Origin: Rubripirellula amarantea
Lineage (GTDB): Bacteria; Planctomycetota; Planctomycetia; Pirellulales; Pirellulaceae
Reading direction: 5' to 3'
Length of the DNA: 64,000 nt
Assembly (NCBI RefSeq): GCF_007859865.1
Contig: NZ_SJPI01000002.1
Coordinates: forward strand, 1,322,721-1,386,720
Positions 37,146 to 45,314 of this stretch are shown here, one piece after another (within the stretch, counting starts at the first letter, position 1; the number at the start of each line of letters is the position of its first letter). The position numbers were made by a program, and so were the translations under genes. Under the pieces are notes generated by a model. That model searched no databases. It was given only the letters and a program-made list of their open reading frames with translations, and was not told the DNA's origin.

Positions 37146-37164
37146 TGGCGAACTTCTATCGCCA
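37146..37164. promoter_or_regulatory. Candidate enhancer-binding site 1 (dyad)
   Basis: Perfect dyad TGGCGA-N7-TCGCCA centred at 37155, about 145 bp upstream of the predicted htrA transcription start, where activators of sigma-54 promoters usually bind. Confidence 0.45.
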
Positions 37165-37201
37165 AAGCAACGTCGCCCGATCAAGGTTCGCGATTCATTG
37201 G

Positions 37202-37220
37202 TGGCGAGAAGAAATCGGTG
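37202..37220. promoter_or_regulatory. Candidate enhancer-binding site 2 (imperfect dyad)
   Basis: TGGCGA-N7-TCGGTG keeps the same half-site and 7-bp spacing (9 of 12 defined bases of site 1). Its centre is 56 bp further upstream than site 1. Paired sites are common for this regulator class. Confidence 0.38.
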
Positions 37221-37735
37221 TCGGAATTCATGTGTGCTCGCGTTTTGACATCGCAAGGAACCTGCCCTTGTGAGCCGAGCATACGGCACCGATAGCGTGA
37301 GACGTCGCTACATCAGGGTGCCGCCATTTGCAGCTAGTTCACCTCAAGATCGTGGGTCTCAAGATCGTGGATCTGAGGACTCTGGATCTCGATACTTTGG
37401 GGAGACAACACAACCCCCAGAAGGCAAGGCGGTGATGAACCAGAAGTCAAGAATCAACAGCGATTGGTTGTCGAGGTCCTGAACTGAATTGAGCGTTCGT
37501 TGTAAACGAAGACGATATCGGGTTGAAGAACCGACATTTTGCCTCGCAAAATCGGATAGCAACTCGCCGAATCTATGGTGCAGGCGGAAGAATTAACGCG
37601 GGATATCTCGCATCTATGTGGCCTGTTGATTGAGATCACAGGTATACAATGCCTATGAACCGAATATTTCTTTTGCTAAACAGGGCATTGGTTGGTGGAG
37701 ATTCCCACGTTTTAGGTACCTAAGGTTTGCTCAGA
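37221..37735. other. Intergenic region between imuB and the htrA control region
   Basis: About 500 bp without a convincing gene. It contains a short degenerate repeat of GATCGTGG/GATCTGAGG type near 37345-37394 and the perfect palindrome TTAGGTACCTAA at 37712-37723, just past the imuB stop. Otherwise nothing recognised. Confidence 0.45.
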
Positions 37736-39874
37736 TCACGCAAAGCGTCCGTGCAAGAACCAACGGAATCTTTGTTCGCTTGCGTAAGTACTATCGTCAG
37801 CTAGATCCGTTTCAAAACTTCTGTGTCGCTCTGTTCCACGATAAATCCACCACCACTGATGACCTGCGGTAAGCACGCGGTAGTAATCGCGACAGATCAA
37901 TGCCCCACTCCACCATCCCGTTTCAATTCGCTCTGGTCCCCAGTGGTCCTTTATCCTGTACACGGTGCCATTGATTTTGAAACGTTCGGGTAGCTGCGGC
38001 GAAAAGACTTCACGACAGAACGAACCACCAACCAACGCGACTTCCATTGCCACGGGCGTGGCCAACAATGACAACGGACGACGCATCGCGTCACTGGGTG
38101 ATGGTCCTAGCAATGCCGCATCATCCGCCGACTTTGAACTAACGCCACCGCCTCGATACCGAATCCCACTAGCCTCACGGCCACCTGAATCATCAAACTC
38201 AATTCCCGAATCGCGGAAGTCGTGATCCTGGGTGACACCTTTAAAACTTTTTGACCGACCGCCTAACAAACGGTCTCCTGATAAATCACCAGAACTATCC
38301 GAGGAATGAAACGACGAACGAGACGACGAACGACGTCGATGATGTGAACGAGAAGCTGTCTTGAGAGTCAAACGCCGTGTTCCCGCTAAGGGGCTAGTGT
38401 CAAACGCGTTCTCGGGAAGCGGGTCGCGACACAGGCGAACTTCAACCACACGATCACGGCCCAATCGACCGCTCAACAAATCCACCAACCGACCGAGTGA
38501 AGACCCGGATTTTGCACCGGAGATTTCAAGAGGCGACTGAGGTGCAAGCGGATCATGAGAAAACAGAGAAACTTGAGTCGTTCGCAAAGGAGCAGACAGA
38601 GACACCGAAATGGTTAAACGAGTAACATCGCTGCGAAGACGGAGTGACTCTAAACGATTCGCAAACAGACCACCAAGATGATCCACGTCTGTGGTCGGTG
38701 CGAATAAACCGATTTCTAGGATCAGTGGCGGGTGGACCGAAAGGTCCAGGCGACACGTTAAGCGTTGTGCCCCACGCTTTCGTGTTGCCAACCCGCCCTT
38801 GATCCTTTCCAGCAATCGGCGAGCTCGGTCCACCAGAATCTCTTGATCCATCGTGGGGTATTCTAGGTCCCATGATTCACAATGCTCGGCCTCGGCGTGA
38901 TGCACCCCGAGCGGCTCAGCGACTTCGCCTAGCGCTTGCTCGATCCGTCGCACAAGAGGCATCCCGAGTCTTGGTGCGATGCCGCTGCGAGGAAGCTTTA
39001 GCAAATGCCCAACCCGTTCGACTCCCAATCGGGCCAACGTATCGACCGTCGCCTGTTCAATCCTTAACGCTCGAACGGGTAACTCGACGATCGCCGATTC
39101 AGCCTCACCCGATGGCACGATAAAACTCCGCGGCGGCAAATTGTCCGCCGGCCGAAGGCACCATGGCCCTTCGTGCGCCACCGCCCAAGCTGTCCCCCAG
39201 TGATCCGCGATTGCCATGCAAGCCGCCAAATTCATCGCCTGAAGAGATTCAGTAGCGTGACGCAACACCCCAGCTTCACCGCCCAATAAATGCGCCGCCC
39301 CGGTGATATCGCAACAAAGCGATTCGCTCTGCTGGCGTGGATGCCCAGCCCAGGGCTTTGCGTCGAGTTCTTCGACCGCAATCAATGGCGTTAGGATGTC
39401 TTGAAAGGTTTCCGCCAACCGACCAAACACTTCTCGGTCGGCATCGGGATCATGCTTTTCCACGAGCGGCACGACATCACCTTGCTTGATGGCGCAAAGC
39501 TCTGACGCCTGAGCGATCGGCATCCCCACTCGGATACCCAATTTCCTTGCCACCGGACAACAAGCCACCACCAACCGTCCGCGGGGCGGCTTTTCGTTCC
39601 AAAGCAAAAACGGAGCGTTTGAAACGGGGCGATCCCCCGCGTTCAATTCTTTTGCGCCCGAATCAGTTGCGCACGAGTCATTTGCGCACGAGTCAGCTGC
39701 GTCCGAGTCAGTTGAAGGCAGGCCAGTTTGCAAAGGCGGATTGGTTTGACTCGACGAGTCATCTTGTTCCGATTGCGTTTTAAGCTCGGCGGCTCTTTGA
39801 ACCTGTTCCTGACGACGTCTTTGGATGGGCCAATTCGGAAGCCAGATGCACAGATGACGTTGAGATGGGGGCAT
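37736..39874 (-). CDS. imuB: ImuB, Y-family polymerase-like mutagenesis protein
   Basis: 712 residues. The start (MPPSQRHLCIWLPNWPIQRRR) carries the conserved ImuB opening even though it lies 95 bp inside the imuA reading frame. Y-family polymerase-like palm, finger and little-finger regions follow (GIRVGMPIAQASEL, LCCDITGAAHLLGG, ADHWGTAWAVAH, LARLGVERVGHLLKLPRSGIAPRLG). ImuB proteins lack polymerase activity and bridge the beta clamp to DnaE2 in inducible error-prone repair. An insert near residues 54-75 is encoded by a 15-bp tandem repeat, and the C-terminal region (about 500-560) is Ser/Arg/Gly-rich. dnaE2 is not in the window. Confidence 0.87.
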   Translation of the reverse strand: MPPSQRHLCIWLPNWPIQRRRQEQVQRAAELKTQSEQDDSSSQTNPPLQTGLPSTDSDAADSCANDSCATDSGAKELNAGDRPVSNAPFLLWNEKPPRGRLVVACCPVARKLGIRVGMPIAQASELCAIKQGDVVPLVEKHDPDADREVFGRLAETFQDILTPLIAVEELDAKPWAGHPRQQSESLCCDITGAAHLLGGEAGVLRHATESLQAMNLAACMAIADHWGTAWAVAHEGPWCLRPADNLPPRSFIVPSGEAESAIVELPVRALRIEQATVDTLARLGVERVGHLLKLPRSGIAPRLGMPLVRRIEQALGEVAEPLGVHHAEAEHCESWDLEYPTMDQEILVDRARRLLERIKGGLATRKRGAQRLTCRLDLSVHPPLILEIGLFAPTTDVDHLGGLFANRLESLRLRSDVTRLTISVSLSAPLRTTQVSLFSHDPLAPQSPLEISGAKSGSSLGRLVDLLSGRLGRDRVVEVRLCRDPLPENAFDTSPLAGTRRLTLKTASRSHHRRRSSSRSSFHSSDSSGDLSGDRLLGGRSKSFKGVTQDHDFRDSGIEFDDSGGREASGIRYRGGGVSSKSADDAALLGPSPSDAMRRPLSLLATPVAMEVALVGGSFCREVFSPQLPERFKINGTVYRIKDHWGPERIETGWWSGALICRDYYRVLTAGHQWWWIYRGTERHRSFETDLADDSTYASEQRFRWFLHGRFA
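39654..39713. repeat. 15-bp tandem repeat within imuB, four copies
   Basis: Four units of the form GCGCACGAGTCATTT encode, on the minus strand, the DSCANDSCATDSGAKE-like low-complexity insert near residue 60 of ImuB. The unit length keeps the reading frame. Confidence 0.85.
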
Positions 39875-40907
39875 GGTAGATCGTCGACTTTGGAACTTTA
39901 ACAGCTTGCAATTGACCGTGGTCGTCGATCATGACATCCACGAAGCAACCACTCGCGGACCCTCGACACCGGTCCAATGTCACTCGGGAAACAAAGGGGG
40001 ATTGATTCGTTGTCAACACTCCGTTGGTCTTGTTTTGCTGCGACACATGCATCTCAGGTGCAACATGCAGTCGCACATCCGCGAACGTCGGTCGACCGCG
40101 AACGGTGCGAGGGCGGACAAGGACAGCGGAAGTTTGTCCCTCTTCGGCCGCCAACTGAAAACGCCGGGCATCGCGATCGTCGAGCCCACCGCCCACTCGC
40201 GCCCAAACGACGGCAACCGCAGGACAACGCAGTGCTTGATCGATTGCCCACACCGTATCAGCGTGCGTTTGCGCTTTTGCCCAAATGACTCGCTTAAGAT
40301 CAATTCCGATCGCTTCGGCGGCGGGTGGATAGAAATAGTTGGCTTCGCTGATCACCACCAGCGGACCTTGAACGTTCGTATCTTTCATCCTGGCCGCAAT
40401 CGTAGCGAGCGAAATCGCTGACGCACCGCTCGAATCGTGCTCGGACACCCACTCGGTGACAGTGCCGATTCGTAATCCACCTTGCGGCAACATTGCGTCG
40501 ATGCCTGAACATCCGGTGGAATAAATATCAGCACGATGAACCTGGGTCGCCGCTGAGGAAAGGCAACCGGCTCGCTTGCGAAGGTCCGCAAGCACCGCCG
40601 AACGGTCAACAGGAGTAGCTACCTGGTTACCCGAAGCCCGCGTCAAAGCGCCAGAAGGACGTGTCGAAGCGCCATGCGATCGCATCAGAGCGTCAGGCGA
40701 CGGTGCTGGAGCACTGAACACAGACGAAAGAGCCGGCGACTGGGTTTGCGGCTGGGTTTGCGACTGGGCCTGCGATGGGGTTTGCGATTCGGCTTGCGAC
40801 GGGGCTCGGAACCGAGGCTTTCCTGGTAAATCAGTCAACCGAGTTCGTTGAGGCTTCGTCGGTGCGATCGGAGGAGCAAGAAATTCAAAGGTTTGCTGAG
40901 TCGACAT
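39780..40907 (-). CDS. imuA: ImuA, RecA-like mutagenesis accessory protein
   Basis: 375 residues from the ATG at 40907, preceded by AAGGAG at ideal spacing. The N-terminal ~80 residues are low-complexity (SQAESQTPSQAQSQTQPQ) and repeat-encoded. The remainder resembles ImuA/SulA-like RecA-fold proteins: IYSTGCSGIDAMLPQGGLRIGTVTEW, ASAISLATIAARM, VVWARVGGGLDDRDARRFQLAAEEG. The Walker A is degenerate, as in other ImuA proteins. It is followed by overlapping imuB, so the two form an SOS-type mutagenesis cassette; no LexA box was confidently identified. Confidence 0.85.
   Translation of the reverse strand: MSTQQTFEFLAPPIAPTKPQRTRLTDLPGKPRFRAPSQAESQTPSQAQSQTQPQTQSPALSSVFSAPAPSPDALMRSHGASTRPSGALTRASGNQVATPVDRSAVLADLRKRAGCLSSAATQVHRADIYSTGCSGIDAMLPQGGLRIGTVTEWVSEHDSSGASAISLATIAARMKDTNVQGPLVVISEANYFYPPAAEAIGIDLKRVIWAKAQTHADTVWAIDQALRCPAVAVVWARVGGGLDDRDARRFQLAAEEGQTSAVLVRPRTVRGRPTFADVRLHVAPEMHVSQQNKTNGVLTTNQSPFVSRVTLDRCRGSASGCFVDVMIDDHGQLQAVKVPKSTIYHAPISTSSVHLASELAHPKTSSGTGSKSRRA
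40738..40809. repeat. 12-bp tandem repeat within imuA, six copies
   Basis: Six units of the form GACTGGGTTTGC encode the alternating Ser/Gln/Thr/Pro tract of the ImuA N-terminus. Unit changes look like slippage followed by substitution. Confidence 0.85.
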
Positions 40908-40936
40908 TCCCAATCTCCTTTCCTTTTCTACGCTTG

Positions 40937-40972
40937 GTCCCAAGAATGACCACTGACCCATGAATGACTACT
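40937..40972. repeat. 18-bp direct repeat upstream of imuA, two copies
   Basis: Two adjacent copies, GTCCCAAGAATGACCACT and GACCCATGAATGACTACT, lie 30-65 bp upstream of the imuA start, where an SOS operator would be expected. Whether they bind a regulator is unknown. Confidence 0.6.
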
Positions 40973-41039
40973 GAATCGACGTGCATTCACTAAGCAAGCA
41001 AGTTGCATCTGCTCAGCACTCTTAGTCCGCCCCTCAGCC

Positions 41040-41147
41040 GCAGTTTGCCCGATAACCGCAGCCTGCCCTGCAATCGCAGCCTGCCCTGCAATCGCAGCCT
41101 GCCCGGTAATCGCAGCCTGCCCGGTAATCGCAGCCTGCCCGGCACAC
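41040..41147. repeat. 18-bp tandem repeat, six copies
   Basis: Six consecutive 18-bp units, mainly GCAGCCTGCCCTGCAATC and GCAGCCTGCCCGGTAATC, lie in the gap upstream of imuA. There are no spacers, so this is not a CRISPR array. Confidence 0.9.
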
Positions 41148-41402
41148 CCAAACCACCTGCTATTAACGACCTGCGAGGTATTTATGACCTGCCAAGATGG
41201 CCAACAGGCGGCAATTTGCATGCTGTGATACGTTGCAGTACGAACATCCCACGTGCTGGCCGAGAAATTTTGGCTTAACCACGACGTCCAAGCTGACTTT
41301 TGCTCACTTCCGAAATACAGTCGCTCGGAAGCCCTGAACAAAATGCTAGCATAGAAAATGCACCTACGTACACTACCCAATTCGGCCTGAGAGGCAACCC
41401 AA

Positions 41403-41729
41403 ATGCAGAAAATCCGCTGGTTCTTTTTGATCCTGTTGATCGGGCTGGGGCTTACCATCACGGTCCAAAACCCAACCGAGACCGATATCAGCGTGCTGCT
41501 GTGGACTCGCGCTTTGCCGCTGTCGGTGCTGCTATTGCTGGCAACCGGGACCGGATTCTTAATAGGGGCAATCATGACAGCATCCATGCTGCGCAGCCGC
41601 AAAACGGCGGCCAAACGCAAAGAGAAAGAGCGGGCGAAAGCCGAGGCCGATGCCGCACGGGCATCGGAACCTAAATCAGCCAAGCCCAGCCAAGAACCCA
41701 ACGCCGAACCCACACCGCTTCAGGGATAG
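41403..41729 (+). CDS. LapA-domain (DUF1049) membrane protein
   Basis: 108 residues. Two membrane helices (about 6-23 and 38-62) with QNPTETDISVLLW between them match the LapA/DUF1049 layout. A long charged Ala/Glu/Lys tail (RKTAAKRKEKERAKAEAD) and a Pro-rich end follow. Family members act in lipopolysaccharide assembly control in Proteobacteria; the role here is unknown. Confidence 0.78.
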   Translation: MQKIRWFFLILLIGLGLTITVQNPTETDISVLLWTRALPLSVLLLLATGTGFLIGAIMTASMLRSRKTAAKRKEKERAKAEADAARASEPKSAKPSQEPNAEPTPLQG

Positions 41730-41793
41730 CCGCTTTAGCGGTTAACGACTGCAAAACGAACGGAGCAAGGTCAACAGCGGGAAAGACGTAATA

Positions 41794-42159
41794 TTACCGG
41801 GCTCGATTGACGCGTTTCGCCTTGCGAGCAGCCAACAAATCGTAGCGCAGCAGCACCAAACGAGCCAAATCACCCATGTGGTTCAGCCCTGGATCGTTGC
41901 CATTCAAAGCAGCATCATTGAGTGCCGTCGATTCTTCTGCACTTAAGCTTTGCGAACGAGCAGAGCTTTGCGAACGAGCAGCAGTTTGCGAACGAGCAGC
42001 AGTTTGCGAACGAACAGCAGTTTGCGAACGAACAGCGGATGCTGAGGAAACAGAAGGAACCACTGCCGCAGTCGCGATCACCGCAGTGGTCAACGAAGGA
42101 GTCAGGGAAGTTGCCGAAGGGTCCGTGGTGGCCGCGTCGAAAAGAAGCATTTGGGTCAT
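41794..42159 (-). CDS. Hypothetical low-complexity protein with ARSQT repeats
   Basis: 121 residues from the ATG at 42159 (MTQMLLFDAATTDPS); another ATG lies three codons on and neither has a good ribosome-binding site. A Thr/Ala/Ser-rich N-terminal half is followed by RSQTAARSQTAARSQ repeats encoded by an 18-bp DNA repeat. The C-terminal ~40 residues (NHMGDLARLVLLRYDLLAARKAKRV) form a plausible amphipathic helix that looks conserved. No function assigned. The whole call could be spurious, although the C-terminal part is protein-like. Confidence 0.5.
   Translation of the reverse strand: MTQMLLFDAATTDPSATSLTPSLTTAVIATAAVVPSVSSASAVRSQTAVRSQTAARSQTAARSQSSARSQSLSAEESTALNDAALNGNDPGLNHMGDLARLVLLRYDLLAARKAKRVNRAR
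41948..42037. repeat. 18-bp tandem repeat, five copies
   Basis: Five units of GTTTGCGAACGAGCAGCA type (two carry GAACAG instead of GAGCAG) run through the hypothetical minus-strand gene. They are unrelated in sequence to the 18-bp array at 41040. Confidence 0.9.
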
Positions 42160-42459
42160 CGAAACGCCGGGGGTCAAAAGGAGCGAAACATTCACTCGCT
42201 GAGCAAGCACCAATGCCGCTTGAGCGATGCGAGTATTCTTCGCGACCCTCGTGACAAGTCTGGTCACACCCACAAAAACGATTTTGCCGATTTCCAAAAA
42301 CCAGAGATTCTCTTCCGCTCCCGAACCCACCGCCCGTCTTGGTGGTCTTGGTGGAGAGACTATAATAAGAGAGACCTGTGAAATCACATTTCACCGATTC
42401 CAACGCACTGATTCATTTGCCTCCCTTCGCGGCGAATCGCCAGGAGACCACCCCTCAAC

Positions 42460-43797
42460 GTGCAGAAAACATACAAAGTCCAAGATGACGAGCCGGAACG
42501 CAGCATCTTGGCAAGGTTAATTACGCCTGACCAGAATCCAGGCGATGACCCTCTCGAAGAACTCCATGGATTGGCCACTACCGCAGGAACCGATGTTGTC
42601 GACGAATTGGTTCAACGGCGTAGCAGCGCTGATCATTCAACGTACATGGGGAAGGGCAAAGTAGAAGAGCTTCGCTTGATGGTTCAAAAGCATGATGCTG
42701 ATCTGATCGTCTTCGACAACGATCTGACGCCCGCGCAAATTCGAAATCTCGAAAAAGCAACCGGTGCCAAGGTCATTGACCGAACCGAATTGATTCTCGA
42801 CATCTTTGCTGCCGGTGCTCGCACTCACGAATCTCGATTGGCGGTCGAGTTGGCGCAGCTTGAATACTCGCTGCCACGTTTGAAGCGAATGTGGACTCAC
42901 CTGTCGCGTCAGGCGATGGGTGTCGGCATGCGGGGTCCGGGTGAAAAGCAACTTGAAGTTGACCGTCGTTTAGCTCAAAAGCGCATCTCGGACTTGAAGG
43001 CCGAACTCAAGCAAGTTGAAGAACGTCGCGAACGCCAAGTTTCTGCCCGCAAGGAAGCGCCAACGGTTTCGCTGGTCGGTTACACCAACGCGGGCAAAAG
43101 CACTTTGATGAACGCGTTGACCGACGCGAACGTTCTTGCGCAAGACAAACTGTTTGCAACGCTCGACACAAGAACTCGCCGTTGGAACCTGCCTGGCTGG
43201 GGAACGGTATTGCTTTCCGATACGGTTGGATTCATTCGTGACTTGCCTCACTCGCTGGTTGCAAGCTTCAAGTCTACGCTCGAAGAGACTCGTCAAGCTG
43301 ATCTGTTGCTTCACGTTGCTGATGCAAGTAGCCCAACTGTGTTCGACCAAATCGCAGCCGTCTACGCAGTGCTAAAAGAACTTGGCATTGAAGAAAAAGA
43401 CACGCTCTTGGTGCTCAACAAAATCGACGCGATTCACAATCCAGCCATCCTCAACCGAGTGCTCGACCGATATCCCAATGCGATTCCGGTTTCGGCACGA
43501 AGCAACAAAGGACTTGGCTGCCTGATTGAAGCGGTCGGCGAAGCGTTGGGCCGCGAGTTTCTTGACATTGCCGTGGAAGTGGCTCCGTCGGATGGCAAAC
43601 TTCTTGGTTATTTGTCGTCCAAAGGCGAGGTGCTATCCCGCGAATTTGGCGACGAATCCACCATCGTCCACGTCCGAATGCCAGCCGGCGCGATGGGGCC
43701 GGTTCACAAATCAGCCCTGTCGATTAAACCCAGCACCTTGATGGATGAAGCGAAGGCGGCCGAGGAAGCTTCGGCAAATTCGTCCGAAGTGGCTTAG
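42460..43797 (+). CDS. hflX: GTPase HflX
   Basis: 445 residues from a GTG at 42460. The N-terminal glycine-rich HflX domain (TYMGKGKVEELR, DNDLTPAQIRNLE, VIDRTELILDIFAAGARTHE, RMWTHLSRQ and GMRGPGEKQLE) precedes a G domain with G1 GYTNAGKST, G3 DTVGFIRDLP and G4 NKID. HflX splits stalled or hibernating ribosomes. The hfq gene, a frequent neighbour elsewhere, is not seen here. Confidence 0.95.
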   Translation: MQKTYKVQDDEPERSILARLITPDQNPGDDPLEELHGLATTAGTDVVDELVQRRSSADHSTYMGKGKVEELRLMVQKHDADLIVFDNDLTPAQIRNLEKATGAKVIDRTELILDIFAAGARTHESRLAVELAQLEYSLPRLKRMWTHLSRQAMGVGMRGPGEKQLEVDRRLAQKRISDLKAELKQVEERRERQVSARKEAPTVSLVGYTNAGKSTLMNALTDANVLAQDKLFATLDTRTRRWNLPGWGTVLLSDTVGFIRDLPHSLVASFKSTLEETRQADLLLHVADASSPTVFDQIAAVYAVLKELGIEEKDTLLVLNKIDAIHNPAILNRVLDRYPNAIPVSARSNKGLGCLIEAVGEALGREFLDIAVEVAPSDGKLLGYLSSKGEVLSREFGDESTIVHVRMPAGAMGPVHKSALSIKPSTLMDEAKAAEEASANSSEVA

Positions 43798-43883
43798 CGA
43801 TCACCCGCCTGGGTCAAGAATTACCGAGACCGGATTCAAGACCTTGGCAGGGCTACGGGAACTCAATCAAGCGATGTACATTG

Positions 43884-44013
43884 TTGCGGTGCAAAGCCTG
43901 ACCTCTTTTTGAACGAACCCGAACATGAAGATCACCCGCAATCCAAGCCGCGCCGTCGCCATCGGTTCCATCGTCATCGGCGATGGCAATCCCATTGCGG
44001 TGCAAAGCATGAC
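43884..44013 (+). repeat. 19-bp near-exact direct repeat flanking the ispG start
   Basis: TTGCGGTGCAAAGCCTGAC at 43884-43902, upstream of the gene, recurs as TTGCGGTGCAAAGCATGAC at 43995-44013 within ispG (18 of 19 bases). The offset is 111 bp, a multiple of three. Confidence 0.8.
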
Positions 44014-45064
44014 GGCGACCAAAACCCAGAACATCGATGCCACCGTCGCCCAGGCGGAAGCTTACCGACAAGCCGGCGCTGGCGTGGTTCGAATTGCGGT
44101 CGATAGCGACAAAGACGCTGCGGCACTAGCTGAAATTCGCGCTCAAACAACGGCCAACCTCGCCGTTGACTTGCAAGAGAATTTCAAGCTCGCCGAACTC
44201 GTGGCGCCGTATGTGGACAAGATCCGGTACAACCCCGGTCACTTGTATCACCATCAAAAAGACAAGACTTGGCAAGAGAAGGTGACATTCATTGTCAACC
44301 AAGCCAAAGAACACGATTGCGCGATCCGCATTGGTGTCAATTGCGGCAGCGTGGACCCCGCGAAAAAAGAGAAGTACGACCATAGCGATTCGATTTCGCC
44401 GATGCTTGAAAGTGCGTTGGAACACTGCGACTTCGTCGATTCGTTGGGCTTTGATCGCTATGTCGTCTCGCTCAAAGACAGCGACCCCCGCTTAGTGATC
44501 GACGTCAACAAACAGTTCGCTCAACGACGTCCTGACGTTCCGCTGCACCTCGGGGTCACGGAAGCTGGAATGCCGCCCGATGGCATCGTCAAAACTCGCA
44601 TCGCCTTTGAACAACTGATTGGAAAAGGAATTGGCGATACGATTCGAGTTTCGTTAACGCTTCCCAACGATCGCAAGCCCGAGGAAGTCGTTGCTGGTCA
44701 ATCGATCATTGATGACATTCATGCAGGCCGAGTGCGTAGCGTTGTGGTGTTCGACGATACAAAATTGAACATCATCAGTTGCCCAAGTTGTTCACGCGTC
44801 GAGAACGAAGCCTTTATCGACCTGGCGGAAAGCGTCAAAGAGATGACCGAGTACGCGAAGGATCATCAAATCACGATCGCAGTAATGGGATGCCGAGTCA
44901 ACGGTCCCGGCGAAACCGATGAAGCCGATTTGGGCCTGTGGTGCGGTCCGGCCAAGGTGAACCTTAAGAAGGGGACCGAAGCCCTTGGTGCCTTCGGCTA
45001 CGATGAGATCCTTCCCCGACTCAGACTTGAACTCGATCAAATCATCGCCGCAAAATCGAGCTAG
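43925..45064 (+). CDS. ispG: 4-hydroxy-3-methylbut-2-enyl diphosphate synthase (IspG/GcpE)
   Basis: 379 residues. It carries out the penultimate step of the MEP isoprenoid pathway using a [4Fe-4S] cluster. The N-terminal TIM-barrel blocks [20 protein letters not shown] and RYNPGH are present. The cluster ligands lie in SCPSCSR and [10 protein letters not shown], whose final Glu is the fourth ligand. Its length fits the compact bacterial two-domain form, not the three-domain plant form. It stands alone after hflX. Confidence 0.95.
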   Translation: MKITRNPSRAVAIGSIVIGDGNPIAVQSMTATKTQNIDATVAQAEAYRQAGAGVVRIAVDSDKDAAALAEIRAQTTANLAVDLQENFKLAELVAPYVDKIRYNPGHLYHHQKDKTWQEKVTFIVNQAKEHDCAIRIGVNCGSVDPAKKEKYDHSDSISPMLESALEHCDFVDSLGFDRYVVSLKDSDPRLVIDVNKQFAQRRPDVPLHLGVTEAGMPPDGIVKTRIAFEQLIGKGIGDTIRVSLTLPNDRKPEEVVAGQSIIDDIHAGRVRSVVVFDDTKLNIISCPSCSRVENEAFIDLAESVKEMTEYAKDHQITIAVMGCRVNGPGETDEADLGLWCGPAKVNLKKGTEALGAFGYDEILPRLRLELDQIIAAKSS

Positions 45065-45250
45065 CTGACTCGTCCTTACTGACGACGCAGACCAACGATG
45101 GGGATTGACTAGGCGGATCAACCAGGCCCTAGCGCGTTCTGTCCCCGCGAAGCTTCTTTCGCTCAGGTAACTCTTCCGTTTGCGTAAGCTGTTTCCGGTC
45201 GAAGTTAGTCGACGCCGGTCACCGCTTCTGTTCGCATCTTCATTTTCCGC

Positions 45251-45279
45251 TTGCATCGCACGGCCGGCATCCGTAATAT
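45251..45279 (+). promoter_or_regulatory. Candidate promoter of the GspF/pseudopilin operon
   Basis: TTGCAT and TAATAT with a 17-bp spacer lie 36 bp upstream of the first gene. Only three and four consensus bases match, so support is moderate. Confidence 0.35.
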
Positions 45280-45314
45280 AGACGTATTGTCTTAAACGTG
45301 GCGGAGGGCGGTAG

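Noticed and set aside
37270-37482. Small plus-strand frame in the imuB-htrA gap
   Set aside because: Composed largely of a short degenerate repeat (SQDRGSQDRGSEDSGS); no ribosome-binding site.
41040-41147. Possible CRISPR array
   Set aside because: Six 18-bp units are directly abutting with no spacers, and no cas genes are present.
40928-41713. Long minus-strand frame across the 18-bp repeats upstream of imuA
   Set aside because: It is kept open by repeats whose unit is a multiple of three and runs opposite the LapA-like gene; composition is unlike a real protein. The imuA ribosome-binding site supports the shorter start.
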